Positions 51,031 through 60,373 of a stretch of DNA of 64,000 bases are shown piece by piece. Below the pieces are notes generated by a model. That model did not search any database. It had not been told where the DNA came from and saw nothing but the letters and a program-made list of their open reading frames with translations. The position numbers were made by a program, and so were the translations under genes. Position 1 is the stretch's first letter. Every line of letters begins with the position of its first letter. Source of the stretch: JANXUF01 sp043747685 (GTDB lineage: Bacteria; Actinomycetota; Acidimicrobiia; Acidimicrobiales; Ilumatobacteraceae); contig JAYTOR010000089.1 of NCBI GenBank assembly GCA_043747685.1, positions 1 to 64,000 on the forward strand, in the 5' to 3' direction.

Positions 51031-51325
51031 CCCCCCGACGCTGGCAGGCTTGCGCCGTCAGCGTCGCAGCGATGCCATCGCTGCGGCTCAGTGGCCGAAG
51101 TTCCCCAACTTTGTGACACCCAGTTGGTAGACTCGGCGTATCGCGATTATCGCCTTGTGCGGGCCACGCCGCAGTCTTCTAGCAGAATACGATCACCGCT
51201 CGTGTAGTGCTTCTGAGCTGGACCTTTGCGCACCGTGAGGGATGCGCGAAGCCATCTGGAGTCGTCCGTTGAACGGTGAAAGATCAGCGCAGGCGATCGA
51301 TCACGCCGAGGCGAAGGAAAAGAAC
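51031..51325. other. gyrB leader region with a perfect hairpin
   Basis: 295 bases without a gene. CGCAGCGATG (51065-51074) pairs perfectly with 51076-51085 around a single base, a strong hairpin after the recF operon but without a U-run. The rest is the gyrB leader; AAGGAAAAG at 51314-51322 is the ribosome binding site. No promoter was assigned. Confidence 0.5.
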
Positions 51326-53281
51326 ATGTCAGACATCTCCAAACAGCCCTCCACCGACTATGGCGCGAAGGATATTCAGGTCCTCGAAGGCCTCGATCCG
51401 GTGCGCAAACGACCCGGTATGTACATCGGATCGACTGGTCTGCAGGGCCTGCACCACCTCATCTGGGAGGTCGTCGACAATGCCGTCGACGAGGCGATGG
51501 CCGGGTTCTGTACGCGTGTCAACGTCACCTTGCTCGCTGACGGTGGTTGCCGGGTCGACGATGACGGGCGAGGTATCCCGGTCGATCCGTATCCGTCCGG
51601 CCCGCACAAAGGCAAGAGTGCCGCCGAGGTCGTGCTCACCGTGCTCCACGCCGGCGGCAAGTTCGGCGGCGACGGTTACAAGGTGTCCGGCGGGCTGCAC
51701 GGCGTCGGTGTCAGCGTCGTCAACGCCTTGTCCGAACGCCTGACGATCGACATCGACAAGCAGGGAACCCGCTACCACCAGGACTACGCAGATGGAGGCA
51801 AGCCGGCGGGACCGATCGTGGTCGTCGGCCCGACGACCACTCCGTGGCGCACCACTGGCACCAGCGTGGCATTCTGGCCTGACGCTGGGGTCTTCCAGGC
51901 TGAAGGCACGGAGTTCGTTGCTCGTACCGTGCTTGAACGGCTGCAGACGATGGCCTTCTTGAACAAGGGACTGCAGATCACCTTCAACGACGAACGTGAA
52001 GGGAAAGAGCAGACGGTCACCTATCAGTACGCAGGCGGCATCGTCGATTTCGTTAGGCACCTGAACACCAGCAAGGAAGCACTCTTCGCCAAGGTCGTCT
52101 CGTTCGAAGACGAGGACAACGAAGGACAGATGCTCGACATCGCCATGCAGTGGAACACGGGATACTACGAAGGCATCCACGGCTACGCCAACGGCATCTC
52201 GACGACGGAGGGCGGCATGCATGTCGAAGGCTTCCGTTCGGCTCTGACCAGCGTGATCAACAAGTACGCACGGGCGAAGAACATCCTCAAGGAGAAGGAA
52301 GAGAACCTCCTCGGCGAGGACATACGCGAAGGTCTCACGGCGATTCTGTCCGTGAAGTTGCGCGAACCACAATTCGAAGGCCAGACGAAGGCCAAGCTCG
52401 GTAACGTCCCGATGCGATCCTTCGTTCAGAAGGCGACGAACGAACGCCTGGCCGAATGGCTCGAGGAGAACCCGGCAGAGGCCGCCAAGATCGTCAAGAA
52501 GGGGATAGCGGCGGCGCAGGCACGCCTCGCCGCCAAAAATGCCCGCAATGCCGTTCGCCGCAAGACGGCGCTGACAGGTGCCGGCATGCCGGAGAAGCTC
52601 AAGGACTGCATCTCCAACAACCCCGACGAATGCGAACTGTTCATCGTCGAGGGTGACTCTGCAGGGGGTTCCGGGCTCAACGCTCGTGATCCCCGAACGC
52701 AGGCACTGTTGCCGGTGCGTGGAAAGATCCTCAACGTCGAACGGGCGCGGCTCGATCGGATGCTCAAGAACAACGAGGTCATCGCCCTGATCACGGCGAT
52801 CGGCGGTGGCGTCGGCGACGAGTTCGACGTCTCCAAGGCCCGCTATCACAAGGTCATCGCGCTCTGCGACGCCGATGTCGACGGCAGCCACATCCGCACC
52901 CTGTTGCTGACGTTCTTCTATCGCCAGATGCGTCAACTGGTCGAGGCCGGCTTCGTGTATATCGCCCAACCGCCGCTGTTCTCGACCGAGGTGGGGACGC
53001 AGAAGGTCTATCTCAAAGATGACTTTGCCAAGACCCGGTTCCTGGCGGAGCATCCGAATCACAAGAAGGAGTTCCAGCGGCTGAAGGGCCTCGGCGAGAT
53101 GGACTGGGAAGAACTGCGCGATACGACGATGATCGCCAGCAAGCGCACATTGCTGCAGGTGACCGTCGAAGAAGCGGCGCTCGCCGACGACATCGTCAGC
53201 GTGCTGATGGGTGACGACGTCGAAAGCCGTAAACACTTCATCCAGACGAATGCCGCAGACGTCCGCTTCCTCGACATCTGA
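51326..53281 (+). CDS. gyrB: DNA gyrase subunit B
   Basis: 651 residues. GHKL ATPase: GMYIGSTGLQGLHHLIWEVV, DNAVDEAMAG, and GLHGVGVSVVNALSERL. The transducer has the QTK-loop region EGQTKAKLGNVPMRSFV. The TOPRIM domain has ELFIVEGDSAGGSGLN and ALCDADVDGSHIRTLLL, and the C-terminal Toprim tail is intact. ATG 51326 (MSDISKQ) is chosen; the frame upstream is leader. gyrA follows 69 bases later. Confidence 0.96.
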   Translation: MSDISKQPSTDYGAKDIQVLEGLDPVRKRPGMYIGSTGLQGLHHLIWEVVDNAVDEAMAGFCTRVNVTLLADGGCRVDDDGRGIPVDPYPSGPHKGKSAAEVVLTVLHAGGKFGGDGYKVSGGLHGVGVSVVNALSERLTIDIDKQGTRYHQDYADGGKPAGPIVVVGPTTTPWRTTGTSVAFWPDAGVFQAEGTEFVARTVLERLQTMAFLNKGLQITFNDEREGKEQTVTYQYAGGIVDFVRHLNTSKEALFAKVVSFEDEDNEGQMLDIAMQWNTGYYEGIHGYANGISTTEGGMHVEGFRSALTSVINKYARAKNILKEKEENLLGEDIREGLTAILSVKLREPQFEGQTKAKLGNVPMRSFVQKATNERLAEWLEENPAEAAKIVKKGIAAAQARLAAKNARNAVRRKTALTGAGMPEKLKDCISNNPDECELFIVEGDSAGGSGLNARDPRTQALLPVRGKILNVERARLDRMLKNNEVIALITAIGGGVGDEFDVSKARYHKVIALCDADVDGSHIRTLLLTFFYRQMRQLVEAGFVYIAQPPLFSTEVGTQKVYLKDDFAKTRFLAEHPNHKKEFQRLKGLGEMDWEELRDTTMIASKRTLLQVTVEEAALADDIVSVLMGDDVESRKHFIQTNAADVRFLDI

Positions 53282-53350
53282 TGTGGTGTCTCTCCGAACC
53301 TCGGTGACGAATTTTCTTGACGAATTTCTTTTTGACGAAGGCAAACGACC

Positions 53351-55981
53351 ATGAGTGATCTTCCGCCAGACGAACCCGCCGATGTCAGCCCCGACGAGCC
53401 CGGCAACAACGTCCAACCGATCCAACTGCAAGACGAGATGGAGCGCTCCTTCCTCGAGTATGCGATGTCGGTCATCGTCTCCCGCGCCCTCCCGGATGTG
53501 CGCGACGGGCTCAAGCCGGTGCATCGCCGCATCCTCTGGGACATGGACGAACAGGGTTTTCGCCCGAACCGTCCGTTCGTCAAATGCGCCCGTGTCAGTG
53601 GCGACACGATCGCCAAGTACCACCCGCACGCCGAAGGTTCTGTCTACGACGCTCTCGTGCGCATGGCCCAGCCGTTCTCGCTCCGGCATCCGCTGATCGA
53701 TTTCCACGGCAACTACGGTTCACCCGATTTCGGTGCCGCAGCGCAGCGATACACCGAATGTCGGTTGCACCCGCTGGCGATGCACCTGCTCGCCGATATC
53801 AACGAGGACACCGTCGACATGCAGGCGAACTACGACGGGCGGCTCGAGGAGCCAACGGTACTGCCTGCTCGCTTCCCGAACCTGCTCGTCAATGGCAGCC
53901 AGGGGATTGCCGTCGGTATGGCGACGAACATCCCACCGCACAATCTCGGCGAAGTCATCAACGCGACGTTGCACCTGATCGACAACCCTGACGCAACTTC
54001 TGACGATCTCATGCAGTTCGTCAAAGGCCCCGACTTTCCCACGGGGGGCTTCATTCTGGGCCGCGCCGGGATTCTCGATGCCTATCGAACGGGTCGTGGC
54101 AGTATCAAGATGCGCGCTGACGCCGAAATCGTCGAAGGCAAGCGCGGCGGCTATCAGATCGTTGTCAGGGCAATGCCGTACCAGACGAAGATTTCCAGCG
54201 TCTCCGCACGCATCGTCGAACTCGTCGACAGCGGTGACCTCGACGGAATCGCCGACATCAACGACAACTCTGCAGGTGGCAAGACCGAATTGGTCGTGAT
54301 GGTCAAGCGTGACGCCAACGCCAATGTGGTGCTCAACAACCTCTTCAAGATGACCGACTTGCAGACGAGTTTCGGCGTCAACATGGTGGCATTGGTCGAC
54401 GGAATTCCGCGCACACTGAACCTCGCCCAGGCACTGTCGGGCTACATCGATCATCAGGTCGACGTCATCACCCGCCGCACGAGGTTCCGCCTGGACAAGA
54501 CGAAGCGGCGCGAACACATCCTCCAAGGTCGGTTGAAGGCGCTCAACGTCATCGACCAGATCATCGCCCTCATCCGTGGTAGTGAGGATCCTGCAGCGGC
54601 CAAGGCCGGCCTGATGGCGGTGCCGTTCGAGTTCAGTGAAGCGCAGGCCATCGACATCCTCGACATGCAACTGCGTCAGTTGACACGGCTGTCGCGTATC
54701 GATATCGAAACCGAGATCGCTGAATTGCTCGAACGTATTATCGAACTGCAGTCGATTCTCGACGACCCGGTGAAACTTCGTGGCGTCATCAAGGACGAGA
54801 TGACGGCGATCCGCGACGACTTCGCCACACCTCGCGTCTGCAAGTTGACGCATGACGCCGGCGAGATGAGCGTCGAGGACTTCGTCGACGACAAGGAACT
54901 CGTCGTCGTGATGACCGAAGCCGGGTACATCAAGACGGTCGCTGCGGGCTCGTTCAAGACCCAGAGTCGGGGTGGCCGCGGCGTCAGCGGGGCGAAGTTG
55001 AAGGCGGAGGATCTCGTCAGCCACGTCATCTTCACGACAGCGCACGCCTTCCTGCTGTTCTTCTCCAACCGCGGCAAGGTGTATCGGCTCAGGGCGCACG
55101 AGATTCCCGAGCGTGAACGCACCGCCAAGGGCATCCCGATCGTCAACCTGTTGCCGTTGCAGACCGAGAACGGCGAACACATCCAGGCGATCATCGACAC
55201 CCGCACCTTTGCGGGCGAGCGGTTCCTGTTCTTCGCGACCCGCAAAGGAACCGTCAAGAAGACGATTTTCACCGAATACGACTCGAGCCGCCGTGATGGA
55301 CTCATCGCCATCAACCTGCGCGACGACGACGAATTGGTCAAGGTCATCGAGACGACGGGCGGCGACGACATCTTCATGGTGGCGCGGTCAGGTATGACGA
55401 TCCGTTTCAGCGAGGACGAAGTCCGGCCGATGGGTCGCTCGGCCGGCGGTGTGCGCGGTATGAAGTTGCGTGCCGGCGACGAACTCGTCTCCGTCGACGT
55501 TGCCAGAGAAGGCGCAGCATTGCTCGTCGTCACCGAATCCGGATACGGAAAGCGCACGGAATTCGACCGCTTCAATATCCAGGGCCGCGGCGGCTTCGGT
55601 GTCATCGGTATCAAGCTCACCGGTAAGAAGGGCAAGGTCGTCGCCGCCTTCATGGTTGGGCTCGAAGACGACATCGTTGCCGTCTCCAGTGGCGGCGTGA
55701 TGATCCGCATGGCTGTCCGTGAGATTTCTGCACAGGGACGCGACGCGACGGGTGTCCGGGTGATGAACCTCGACGAAGGTCAAACTGTCGCGTCGGTTGC
55801 CCCCATTCTGGCGACGCCAGGAGACGAGACATCTGTAGAAGGTGGCGAGTCGACCTATGACGGTGATGACGACACGTTGGTCGACGACACGTCAGGCGAT
55901 GACACTTCCGGCGGTGATATGTCGCTCGATGATGGCGCTGGCGATGATGGTGAGGCCGAAGAGCCGTCCGACGAGGACTGA
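53351..55981 (+). CDS. gyrA: DNA gyrase subunit A
   Basis: 876 residues. The breakage-reunion domain has SRALPDVRDGLKPVHRRILW, CARVSGDTIAKYHPHAEG and the catalytic Tyr in AAAQRYTECRL. The C-terminal beta-pinwheel has a GyrA-box QSRGGRGVSG. The quinolone pocket reads HPHAEGSVYDALVRMAQ instead of the usual HPHGD(A/S)xxYD. The tail after about 825 is strongly acidic (Asp/Glu/Gly/Ser), as in some actinobacteria. Start ATG 53351. Confidence 0.95.
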   Translation: MSDLPPDEPADVSPDEPGNNVQPIQLQDEMERSFLEYAMSVIVSRALPDVRDGLKPVHRRILWDMDEQGFRPNRPFVKCARVSGDTIAKYHPHAEGSVYDALVRMAQPFSLRHPLIDFHGNYGSPDFGAAAQRYTECRLHPLAMHLLADINEDTVDMQANYDGRLEEPTVLPARFPNLLVNGSQGIAVGMATNIPPHNLGEVINATLHLIDNPDATSDDLMQFVKGPDFPTGGFILGRAGILDAYRTGRGSIKMRADAEIVEGKRGGYQIVVRAMPYQTKISSVSARIVELVDSGDLDGIADINDNSAGGKTELVVMVKRDANANVVLNNLFKMTDLQTSFGVNMVALVDGIPRTLNLAQALSGYIDHQVDVITRRTRFRLDKTKRREHILQGRLKALNVIDQIIALIRGSEDPAAAKAGLMAVPFEFSEAQAIDILDMQLRQLTRLSRIDIETEIAELLERIIELQSILDDPVKLRGVIKDEMTAIRDDFATPRVCKLTHDAGEMSVEDFVDDKELVVVMTEAGYIKTVAAGSFKTQSRGGRGVSGAKLKAEDLVSHVIFTTAHAFLLFFSNRGKVYRLRAHEIPERERTAKGIPIVNLLPLQTENGEHIQAIIDTRTFAGERFLFFATRKGTVKKTIFTEYDSSRRDGLIAINLRDDDELVKVIETTGGDDIFMVARSGMTIRFSEDEVRPMGRSAGGVRGMKLRAGDELVSVDVAREGAALLVVTESGYGKRTEFDRFNIQGRGGFGVIGIKLTGKKGKVVAAFMVGLEDDIVAVSSGGVMIRMAVREISAQGRDATGVRVMNLDEGQTVASVAPILATPGDETSVEGGESTYDGDDDTLVDDTSGDDTSGGDMSLDDGAGDDGEAEEPSDED

Positions 55982-56091
55982 CCCGACGTACGTTGCGTCT
56001 TCATCTCGCTGCAACGCATCGTGCGCTCTGCGCCTACTCGCGGCTTTCGCCGCCGATTGATCACTCACTCATCGATCGAAACGACGTGGCC

Positions 56092-56508
56092 ATGACTCAC
56101 GAAACTGCAGAGCAACCCTCAGCCCACCACCCAACCGGATTCAGGATGGCACGAACCATCGATGTGGGCGACGAACGCGGCCAGGCTGTCGCGCTCGTCG
56201 TCGGTCTCGTCGGGGTGCTGGCGGTCATCGTGCTGGCTATTGGCATGTTCGGAATACGCGTCAGTGATCTGGCACGGGCGCGAACGGCAGCAGACGCTGC
56301 GGCATTGGCAGGTGCCGCAGAGGGACAGCGCGCAGCGTCCCGAACTGCGTCCGCGAACGGAGCTCATCTGGATTCGTTCACGATGATCGGCAGCGACGTA
56401 CTCGTCCGCGTGAGCATCGGCGAGGTGTCGGCAACAGCGCGCGCCGCGATTGACAGCGCAGGATTGCCTACACTTGGCAGCAATGGCTCAGATCGACGCT
56501 CCGGCTGA
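56092..56508 (+). CDS. TadE/TadG-like single-TM pilus-assembly or secreted protein (138 aa)
   Basis: DERGQAVALVVGLVGVLAVI marks the start of a TadE-type N-terminal helix, continuing VLAIGMFGIRVSDLARARTAADAAALAGAAEG. The pattern RGQ + hydrophobic helix + AADAAALAGA is typical of Tad (Flp) pilin-like and Rv3656c-type proteins. No tad operon is next to it. ATG 56092 is used. The 3' end overlaps the DUF3566 gene by 26 bases. Confidence 0.65.
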   Translation: MTHETAEQPSAHHPTGFRMARTIDVGDERGQAVALVVGLVGVLAVIVLAIGMFGIRVSDLARARTAADAAALAGAAEGQRAASRTASANGAHLDSFTMIGSDVLVRVSIGEVSATARAAIDSAGLPTLGSNGSDRRSG

Positions 56509-57790
56509 CGAGGACACAGGGGGCCTAATTCGCCCGCCCGTGGTCGCCGAGTCACCGGACGGTGGCGACGATGCCGATGACCTCGCCGCTCACGGACTCG
56601 ACGTGGATGGTTCACGTTTAGGTGATTCGACCGATGGAACACGTCGTGCCTCGACTCCGGGAAATCGTCGCAACTCGGCGAGCGGAGCATCGAACCCTGC
56701 CTCCAATGGATTGAGTAATGGACATCGGAACAGTGGCACTCCCAACGGTTCGACCACGGGCGTCTCGTTGGAATCGCCGAGCAGCAACGGGCTCGCTCGG
56801 CCAGTCATGCCGGTTGCTCCGCCAGCACCGTTCGACCTGGCATACGACGAGTTCGCCGCTCCGCAGTCGCTCGATCCCGATTCCGATTCCGAAGGCTCGC
56901 TGTTCGATGATCACTCCTTCGGTGATGGATCCCACGAGGGAGCGCTCGGGGGGGTGCCAGCGGCCGACGTCGGAGCGACACCCATCGATGACCTGGTGGC
57001 CCGCACGCCGCCGCTGCGTCCGTATATCGAAGACGACCCCACTGGTCCGGTGATCAGTCCAGCACCGATCGATCCCCGAACTACCAGGATCGGTGAGACA
57101 CGGATCCTTCCGGTGTCACCCGTGACCTTTGCCGTCCCGGCGAGCATCACACCGGCACCGACGATCCGGCCCGGTATCAGGCTGCGCCGCCGGCCCCGCC
57201 CACGCGTTCGCCGCGTTCGCCGCGTCATCCGCTCGGTCGACACGTGGACCATATTCAAGGTGTCGTTGATCTTCTACCTGGCGATGTACGTCATTTTCCT
57301 CGTAGCGTCCGTACTGCTGTGGCGAGTCGCCAATGCCACGGGCACACTCGACAACATCCAGACGTTCCTCACCCACTACGGATGGGAAACCTTCAAGTTC
57401 CGTGGCGGCGAGATCTACCACGCCGTGTGGATCATCGGACTGTTCCTCGTCGTTGCCGGTGTCGGATTGAACGTGACGGTGGCAACGCTGTTCAATCTGA
57501 TTGCCGATCTCGTCGGCGGAGTTCGAGTAACGGTGCTCGAAGAAGAAGTCCGCTTGCGCCCGCGCGTGCAGATCACCAAGGCGGTGATGCCGCACCAGGC
57601 GCCGGCCGCAGCGTCCTCGGTCGCGCCGACGCCGGGAGAACCGATCGACATGCCCACCGGCCCGCGGATCTCCGAGTACGACCCCGGATCCGTCGAACTG
57701 GCGCCGGACTTCACGTCCGACATCGTCTGGATCGCCCCGACCTCCCAAGCCAACGCTGCGGCCGCTTCTCCGGTAACGGAAACGAATTGA
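56483..57790 (+). CDS. DUF3566 membrane protein downstream of gyrA
   Basis: The first 230 residues are disordered and rich in Asp, Pro, Ser and Gly. The C-terminal part is DUF3566: IRSVDTWTIFKVSLIFYLAM with TM1, then LRRVANATGTLDN-like WRVANATGTLDNIQTF, a second TM (VWIIGLFLVVAGVGLNVTVA) and LFNLIADLVGGVRVTVLEEE. DUF3566 genes follow gyrA across actinobacteria (including near tRNA-Ile) and have been linked to cell-wall growth. ATG 56483 (MAQIDAPAD) is chosen. A polar extension follows the domain. Confidence 0.85.
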   Translation: MAQIDAPADEDTGGLIRPPVVAESPDGGDDADDLAAHGLDVDGSRLGDSTDGTRRASTPGNRRNSASGASNPASNGLSNGHRNSGTPNGSTTGVSLESPSSNGLARPVMPVAPPAPFDLAYDEFAAPQSLDPDSDSEGSLFDDHSFGDGSHEGALGGVPAADVGATPIDDLVARTPPLRPYIEDDPTGPVISPAPIDPRTTRIGETRILPVSPVTFAVPASITPAPTIRPGIRLRRRPRPRVRRVRRVIRSVDTWTIFKVSLIFYLAMYVIFLVASVLLWRVANATGTLDNIQTFLTHYGWETFKFRGGEIYHAVWIIGLFLVVAGVGLNVTVATLFNLIADLVGGVRVTVLEEEVRLRPRVQITKAVMPHQAPAAASSVAPTPGEPIDMPTGPRISEYDPGSVELAPDFTSDIVWIAPTSQANAAAASPVTETN

Positions 57791-57830
57791 CGCACATGCC
57801 TTCGTTGCCGATATCGTGGCGAGCCGCAAC

Positions 57831-57907
57831 GGGGCTATAGCTCAGTCGGTTAGAGCGTCACACTGATAATGTGAAGGTCGCTGGTTCGATTCCAGCTAGC
57901 CCCACCA
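57831..57907 (+). tRNA. tRNA-Ile (anticodon GAT)
   Basis: 77 nt including encoded CCA. The acceptor stem is GGGGCTA/TAGCCCC, the anticodon loop CTGATAA (GAT), and the T arm contains GGTTCGATTCC. It follows gyrA and the DUF3566 gene, as in most actinobacteria; the tRNA-Ala that often comes next is not here. Confidence 0.96.
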
Positions 57908-58098
57908 CCGCTGAACTGCGGGAATACGGTTTTCGACAGTCGTTCAGTACGACGGCTCACCGACGTGAGTCTTCGGTTCGGCGAATTCAGACGGGCGACG
58001 GAGGCCATCAAGCCGATCTGCTAAACGGCGTTGTCCCCAAATGAGCGCCCGGTGTCGTTGGGTGTCAGCTCGTGTCGGTCAGTACCGCCGCAGCGTCG

Positions 58099-58506
58099 TC
58101 AGGTGGCGGAGAGGTACAGCACTGGCACGGTCATCGTCGGCGAGGCAGCCAACTTGCGGTCACCGGTCAGCAGCGATGGGTCGAGTTGCTCGGCGAGAGC
58201 GAAGTAAAGGGCGTCCGCAAACGTGATGTTGTGGCGCTTCTCCCACGCTGGTCGAAAGAGCTCGCGTAGCTGCACCCGTCGAAGGGGTAGGCGGAGGAGC
58301 CGTTCGATGGACATCTCCAGCTGAGTATCCGTGAGGATCTGTCCGTTGCTCCATTTGCGCAGCACGGCGCCGCATTCGGCGTAGAAGTGCTCGGGCGCGA
58401 AGAGCTGCGCACCGTCAGGAATGAGACGCCGCAGGATCCGTCCCGTCTTCGTATCGCCGGCAATCTCGATTCCGGCTGACGCGTCGACAAGGACGCGCTC
58501 GGTCAT
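58099..58506 (-). CDS. PIN-domain toxin (VapC-like)
   Basis: 135 residues with the PIN acidic residues: ERVLVDASAGIEI (Asp near 8), HFYAECGAVLRKW, ITFADALYFALAEQ and LLTGDRKLA. The start overlaps the antitoxin stop by four bases (ATGA). It is different in sequence from the pair at 1520-2154. It occupies the position after tRNA-Ile. Confidence 0.83.
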   Translation of the reverse strand: MTERVLVDASAGIEIAGDTKTGRILRRLIPDGAQLFAPEHFYAECGAVLRKWSNGQILTDTQLEMSIERLLRLPLRRVQLRELFRPAWEKRHNITFADALYFALAEQLDPSLLTGDRKLAASPTMTVPVLYLSAT

Positions 58507-58706
58507 GTCTCGCCTTGGTCGCGTATCTCTCGGAGCGTGTCAGCGGCGGAGACCGAGGCGCAGACTGGCTGTCCGTCGGCGGACTCCTCAAGCCACGCAC
58601 GGAGCGCAGCGGTGTACTCGTCATCGGACATCGCCGTGAACTCGTCGACGATCACGCTCACTGCTGGGCATGTTCGAGCTTGTTCAGTCGACATGTCAGA
58701 ATCCAT
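58503..58706 (-). CDS. Putative VapB-like antitoxin (67 aa)
   Basis: A small acidic protein directly upstream of the PIN toxin with a four-base overlap. SDDEYTAALRAWLEESADG and the C-terminal SAADTLREIRDQGE resemble the helix-and-tail part of type II antitoxins; the N terminus contains VSVIVDEFTAM. Alternative start ATG 58694. The call depends largely on context. Confidence 0.6.
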   Translation of the reverse strand: MDSDMSTEQARTCPAVSVIVDEFTAMSDDEYTAALRAWLEESADGQPVCASVSAADTLREIRDQGET

Positions 58707-58788
58707 ACAGCCGCTCGCGCCAGCGTCTTCGTCGTATAGCGAACGCGCACTCCTGTGGCTCGGATTGCCGTCGCAACTACGGCCGAGA

Positions 58789-59424
58789 TCAGGCGAGGGT
58801 GTCTGTGGGGGATGACTGCTCGGTCGAGCGACGCGGCACAGCCCGTTTACAACACGATGCGATCGGCGAATCCGAGAGACTTTCGGCCTTTTGTGACGTC
58901 ACGCACTGCTGATGCTCCTTCTGCCTGGTGAGACCGCAAGTGATCGTCGCGATTGCGTGATCCCTGATCGAGGAGGCATCGGCTACGGGCAATGGACTGC
59001 CATCTGGCGCAACGAGCGCGCTCACGATTGCAGGGCTCCTCGGGCTGCGCGCGTCGCCGACACCGGCGGCAACACAGCCGACCAGCGCTCCAATCGCCAA
59101 TGAACGGAGTGCGGTCGAACCGCTGGTTACGGTTCGTTGACCCGCCCGCGTGACGACGATGAGCGTTGCAACCGAGGCGACCAACCCGATTGCGCACCAC
59201 GGTCCGACACTCACGACGTGCGCGACATTGTCGTACGTGTCACCCACACTCCACGGCCACCAACTCCAAACAGCCGTCGGAACATTCTCAGAGTTCGTCC
59301 CCGGCGACATCCCAGAGAAATCGACGAACACCCAGACGACGCATGGGACAGCAGGAGCCGCGCGAATCGTAAACCATCCAGCTCGAGCGAGCCATCGTTG
59401 CGACGCCGAGGTGCGCAACCTCAT
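58789..59424 (-). CDS. Hypothetical membrane protein, three predicted TM segments
   Basis: Three hydrophobic stretches: WFTIRAAPAVPCVVWVFVDF, HVVSVGPWCAIGLVASVATL with IVV, and SLAIGALVGCVAAGVG. The C terminus is Cys- and Ser-rich and looks less convincing. The start may be ATG 59424 or 59511 in the same frame. No family recognised. Its base composition is less GC-rich than its neighbours. Confidence 0.45.
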   Translation of the reverse strand: MRLRTSASQRWLARAGWFTIRAAPAVPCVVWVFVDFSGMSPGTNSENVPTAVWSWWPWSVGDTYDNVAHVVSVGPWCAIGLVASVATLIVVTRAGQRTVTSGSTALRSLAIGALVGCVAAGVGDARSPRSPAIVSALVAPDGSPLPVADASSIRDHAIATITCGLTRQKEHQQCVTSQKAESLSDSPIASCCKRAVPRRSTEQSSPTDTLA

Positions 59425-59511
59425 CTGTTCGAATTCCACCCGTGCTATTCGCCGACCCACTTCCGAAGCGAGCACCCACGATCGAACGATCCACCGTCGA
59501 ACGGCCGTCAT

Positions 59512-59866
59512 TCGGGATCAGCCTGTGAGGTCTGCCGCCGTCAGGGAGCGTCAACCGGACGTTACGCGAGTGCGAATTGCAACGCCTATGTGCCACGGAG
59601 GTGTGGCCGGTTGCGCAGAGGCGACGGCGGGCTGCTTCGTTCAGGAGTCGGATGTCGGATGTCGGATGTCGGATGTCGCCAGAAGCGTCAGCTCGGACCG
59701 TCCGATAACCCCCGGAGGTGGTGGCCTTCGGGCGACGCACCGAAGTCACCGCATCCCGTCGATGTGACGGCTGGGGTGACATCGACGCAGCGATGAGCCA
59801 CGAGAGTCGCCGCTGATGGGACTTTCGGCCGTGGCGGAGCGTTCGCACATCGGCGACGATACGGAG
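59512..59866. other. Gap with a 7-bp microsatellite
   Basis: About 355 bases. GTCGGAT is repeated four times in tandem at about 59646-59676. Otherwise there is only the upstream region of the PPOX gene. Frames open here are not credible genes. Confidence 0.45.
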
Positions 59867-60373
59867 ATGGAACCATCAGTTACCGAATCGACGCAGGTCC
59901 TGTCCGAAGCAGATTGCCTGGCGTTGTTGCAGGTGACCGAGGTCGGACGGCTGGCCATTGCGATCAACAACGTTCCCGACATCTTCCCACTCAACTTCGT
60001 CGTCGATCACGGCACCATCGTCTTCCGCAGTGCAGAAGGGACGAAGCTCGCTGGCGCAGTGCTCGGCAAATCCGTTGCCTTCGAAGTCGACGGATGGAAC
60101 GACACCACCGGCGTCGCCTGGAGCGTGATTGTCAAGGGCCATGCCGTCGAGATCGAGAGTATAAACGAATTGTTCGAGGCGATCGACCTACCGCTCTACC
60201 CGTGGCATTCCGCCCCGAAGCACCGATTCGTCCGGATCCGTCCGAGCCAGATCACCGGGAGGCAATTCCGTCTGGCCTATTCCCCCACCGGAAACGAACC
60301 GAAGACCTCGCCAGCGGTACCATCTGCTACGAGCAACGGCCGGAGCGCTCGGAGCGCGGCGCCCAGCCTGTAG
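59867..60373 (+). CDS. Pyridoxamine 5'-phosphate oxidase-fold flavin-binding protein
   Basis: 168 residues. LSEADCLALLQVTEVGRLAI opens the split-barrel; FPLNFVVDHGTIVFRSAEGTK, VAFEVDGWNDTTGVAWSVIVKG and HRFVRIRPSQITGRQF are characteristic of the PPOX/Rv1155-like class that binds FMN or F420. This class probably reduces or scavenges redox substrates. ATG 59867 begins just before the fold; the frame extends to 59816. Its 3' end overlaps the end of the convergent sigma gene by 97 bases. Confidence 0.85.
   Translation: MEPSVTESTQVLSEADCLALLQVTEVGRLAIAINNVPDIFPLNFVVDHGTIVFRSAEGTKLAGAVLGKSVAFEVDGWNDTTGVAWSVIVKGHAVEIESINELFEAIDLPLYPWHSAPKHRFVRIRPSQITGRQFRLAYSPTGNEPKTSPAVPSATSNGRSARSAAPSL

Noticed and set aside
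51329..53707. A 792-codon open frame on the minus strand across gyrB and the start of gyrA
   Set aside because: It is the antisense shadow of gyrB, whose own frame contains every expected gyrase motif. The minus frame has no recognisable domain; long antisense frames are common in high-GC DNA.
53720..55180. A 486-codon minus-strand frame inside gyrA
   Set aside because: Shadow of gyrA; no domain, and gyrA is intact on the other strand.
57908..58098. A tRNA-Ala gene expected after tRNA-Ile
   Set aside because: No tRNA structure or conserved tRNA-Ala sequence is present in this gap.
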